From: Mycobacterium senriense
GTDB taxonomy: Bacteria > Actinomycetota > Actinomycetes > Mycobacteriales > Mycobacteriaceae
DNA: 64,000 nt
Assembly: GCF_019668465.1 (NCBI RefSeq)
Contig: NZ_AP024828.1
Location: forward strand, 1,240,001-1,304,000
Direction of reading: 5' to 3'
A program made the position numbers and the translations under genes. This document shows, piece after piece, positions 62,478-64,000 of the stretch (positions are counted from its first letter, which is position 1; each line of letters starts with the position of its first letter). The notes under the pieces are model-generated. The model did not search any database. It was given only the letters and a program-made list of their open reading frames with translations, and had not been told where the DNA came from.

Positions 62478-62780
62478 TCAGGAACGAACCAGGCGTGCGA
62501 TCGCGGCGGAGGCTTCGGCAAGCTTGGCTTGGGCCCTTTCCGGGGCCTCCGGCCCCTCCTCGGCAACCGCGCGGGTGACGCAGTGGCTCAGGTGCTCGTC
62601 GAGCAGGTTCAAGGCGACCGAACGCAGCGCGCTGTTGACCGCGCTGACCTGCGTGAGGACGTCGATGCAGTACTTGTCCTCCTCGATCATCCGTGCGATG
62701 CCCCGCACCTGGCCCTCGATGCGCCGCAGCCGTTTGGCGTAGTTGTCCTTCTGCTGCGAGTACCCGTGGTCGTTCGTCAT
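62478..62780 (-). CDS. ricR: Copper-sensing repressor RicR/CsoR family
   Basis: A 100-residue CsoR-family repressor. The copper ligands Cys38 (KYCIDVL), His63 and Cys67 (LLDEHLSHC) match the family Cys-His-Cys set. It is the positional counterpart of Rv0190 (RicR), which represses its own gene and copper-defence genes until Cu(I) binds. The ribosome site GGGGAG precedes the ATG. A perfect 17-bp palindrome upstream is its likely operator. Divergent from ilvD. Confidence 0.93.
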   Translation of the reverse strand: MTNDHGYSQQKDNYAKRLRRIEGQVRGIARMIEEDKYCIDVLTQVSAVNSALRSVALNLLDEHLSHCVTRAVAEEGPEAPERAQAKLAEASAAIARLVRS

Positions 62781-62836
62781 CTGTCTCCCCTGCCAATCGC
62801 CCGCCCTGCGGCGGCATCACGCCGAACTCCAGCTTA

Positions 62837-62853
62837 TACCCCGTCGGGGTATC
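62837..62853. promoter_or_regulatory. RicR operator palindrome
   Basis: ATACCCCGTCGGGGTAT, a perfect 7-bp dyad with a 3-base centre, like the TACCC-n5-GGGTA box of the copper regulon. Its left edge overlaps TATAAG on the minus strand, a likely -10 of ricR, so it fits autorepression. Confidence 0.8.
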
Positions 62854-62885
62854 ACCCCGGAAATTGGCATCGCGACTGGCCAGCG

Positions 62886-62891
62886 CATACT
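62886..62891 (+). promoter_or_regulatory. -10 element for ilvD, probably leaderless
   Basis: CATACT ends seven bases before the ilvD ATG, and no ribosome site separates them, so transcription would begin at or beside the start codon. Confidence 0.45.
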
Positions 62892-62897
62892 TGAACG

Positions 62898-64000
62898 ATG
62901 CCCACCACCGATTCGGCCGGAACCGCCGACATCAAGCCGCGTAGTCGTGACGTCACCGACGGCCTGGAGAAGGCCGCCGCCCGGGGCATGCTGCGGGCCG
63001 TAGGCATGGGCGACGAGGACTTCGCCAAGCCGCAGATCGGCGTCGCGTCGTCGTGGAACGAGATCACGCCGTGCAACCTCTCGCTGGACCGGCTCGCCAA
63101 AGCGGTCAAGGAGGGCGTGTTCTCGGCCGGCGGTTACCCGCTGGAGTTCGGCACCATCTCGGTGTCCGACGGCATCTCGATGGGCCACGAGGGGATGCAC
63201 TTCTCGCTGGTGTCGCGCGAGGTGATCGCCGACAGCGTCGAGACGGTGATGCAGGCCGAACGCCTGGACGGCTCGGTGCTGCTGGCCGGCTGCGACAAGT
63301 CGCTGCCCGGCATGCTGATGGCCGCCGCCCGGCTGGACCTGGCCTCGGTGTTCCTCTACGCGGGCTCGATCCTGCCCGGGGTCGCCAAGCTGTCCGACGG
63401 CACCGAGCGCGAGGTCACCATCATCGACGCGTTCGAGGCGGTGGGCGCCTGCGCCCGGGGTCTGATGCCGCGCGAAGACGTCGACGCCATCGAGCGCGCG
63501 ATCTGTCCCGGCGAGGGCGCGTGCGGCGGCATGTACACGGCCAACACGATGGCCAGCGCCGCCGAGGCGCTCGGGATGTCGTTGCCGGGCAGCGCGGCGC
63601 CGCCGGCGACCGACCGCCGCCGCGACGGGTTCGCGCGGCGCAGCGGTGCGGCCGTCGTCGAACTGCTGCGGCGCGGCATCACGGCCCGCGACATCCTCAC
63701 CAAGGAGGCGTTCGAGAACGCGATCGCCGTGGTGATGGCGTTCGGCGGCTCGACCAACGCGGTGCTGCACCTGCTGGCCATCGCCCACGAGGCCGGCGTC
63801 GCGCTGTCGCTCGACGATTTCAGCCGGATCGGGTCGAAGGTCCCGCACCTGGCCGACGTCAAGCCGTTCGGCCGCCACGTCATGTCCCACGTCGACCACA
63901 TCGGCGGCGTGCCGGTGGTGATGAAGGCGCTGCTGGACGCCGGGCTGCTGCGCGGCGACTGCCTGACGGTGACCGGTGCGACGGTGGCCGAGAACCTGGC
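62898..64000 (+). CDS. ilvD: Dihydroxy-acid dehydratase, N-terminal part (runs off the window)
   Basis: The first 367 codons of IlvD, which dehydrates dihydroxy-acids in valine, leucine and isoleucine synthesis. Family features are [40 protein letters not shown], the cluster cysteine region [18 protein letters not shown] and [15 protein letters not shown]. The ATG at 62898 gives [18 protein letters not shown]. The gene is cut by the window end before its C-terminal domain. It is divergent from ricR with the copper operator between, 44 bases upstream of ilvD. Confidence 0.96.
   Translation, partial: MPTTDSAGTADIKPRSRDVTDGLEKAAARGMLRAVGMGDEDFAKPQIGVASSWNEITPCNLSLDRLAKAVKEGVFSAGGYPLEFGTISVSDGISMGHEGMHFSLVSREVIADSVETVMQAERLDGSVLLAGCDKSLPGMLMAAARLDLASVFLYAGSILPGVAKLSDGTEREVTIIDAFEAVGACARGLMPREDVDAIERAICPGEGACGGMYTANTMASAAEALGMSLPGSAAPPATDRRRDGFARRSGAAVVELLRRGITARDILTKEAFENAIAVVMAFGGSTNAVLHLLAIAHEAGVALSLDDFSRIGSKVPHLADVKPFGRHVMSHVDHIGGVPVVMKALLDAGLLRGDCLTVTGATVAENL

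Noticed and set aside
62817..63899. A 360-codon minus-strand ORF at the window end
   Set aside because: It is the antisense shadow of ilvD, which reads perfectly on the plus strand.

Overview
This is a high-GC actinobacterial chromosome segment from a slow-growing Mycobacterium, most like the M. avium complex or a close relative. Most genes are recognisable by residue pattern as counterparts of M. tuberculosis Rv0222 back to Rv0189c, in the same order but inverted: echA1, a WS/DGAT acyltransferase, lipC, lipW, the Rv0216 hydratase, fadE3, fadD4, pckA, Rv0210/Rv0209, trmB, Rv0207c, mmpL3, Rv0205, Rv0204c, Rv0203, mmpL11, Rv0201c, Rv0200/Rv0199, zmp1, Rv0197, Rv0196, the Rv0192 L,D-transpeptidase, Rv0191, the Rv0190 copper repressor and ilvD. 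All names come from reading the translated sequence; no database search was run.

Layout: 1-3.8 kb holds an aquaporin tail and lipid genes. 3.9-10.1 kb is a methyltransferase plus a leftward nitrate-to-ammonium assimilation operon (molybdopterin nitrate reductase, small conserved protein, nirB, nirD). 10.3-17.2 kb is lipid/ester metabolism (hydrolase, lipW, amidohydrolase, CoA-transferase, hot-dog hydratase, fadE3), with five 56-bp repeats between the last two. 17.2-31.6 kb is an accessory island. 31.8-39 kb holds a CD225-like protein, a crotonase, fadD4, a QueA-like/SDR pair divergent from soxR, and pckA. 39-64 kb is the mycolate/heme envelope block (two GTPase-like proteins, trmB, mmpL3, mmpL11 and partners, OmamA/OmamB-like proteins, zmp1), then a molybdopterin oxidoreductase with its TetR regulator, an L,D-transpeptidase, an MFS exporter, the copper repressor and the start of ilvD.

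The island sits between fadE3 and the crotonase/fadD4 genes, which are neighbours in M. tuberculosis. Nearly all its products are membrane, lipoprotein or exported proteins. Three of them carry the same Trp/Pro-rich block (FNxPPxWPxPxGW, then WxPDPxWPPAPPGW). It also encodes a NlpC/P60-type cell-wall hydrolase, two small lipoproteins and a divergent two-component pair whose kinase has two membrane-plus-kinase modules in tandem, the second lacking a visible ATP site. I read it as a candidate signal-responsive cell-envelope module that is not a standard named system.

Three genes are broken by single-base frameshifts while the downstream frame still reads as protein: mmpL3 (C-terminal tail), the L,D-transpeptidase (Pro-rich linker, two shifts) and a small island gene ending in a Cys-rich tail. 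The mmpL3 and transpeptidase shifts fall on runs of 5-6 C or G, so sequencing error is a serious alternative to real mutation. Regulatory sites seen include a SoxR-type dyad, a copper-repressor palindrome, a TetR-type operator and several hairpins.
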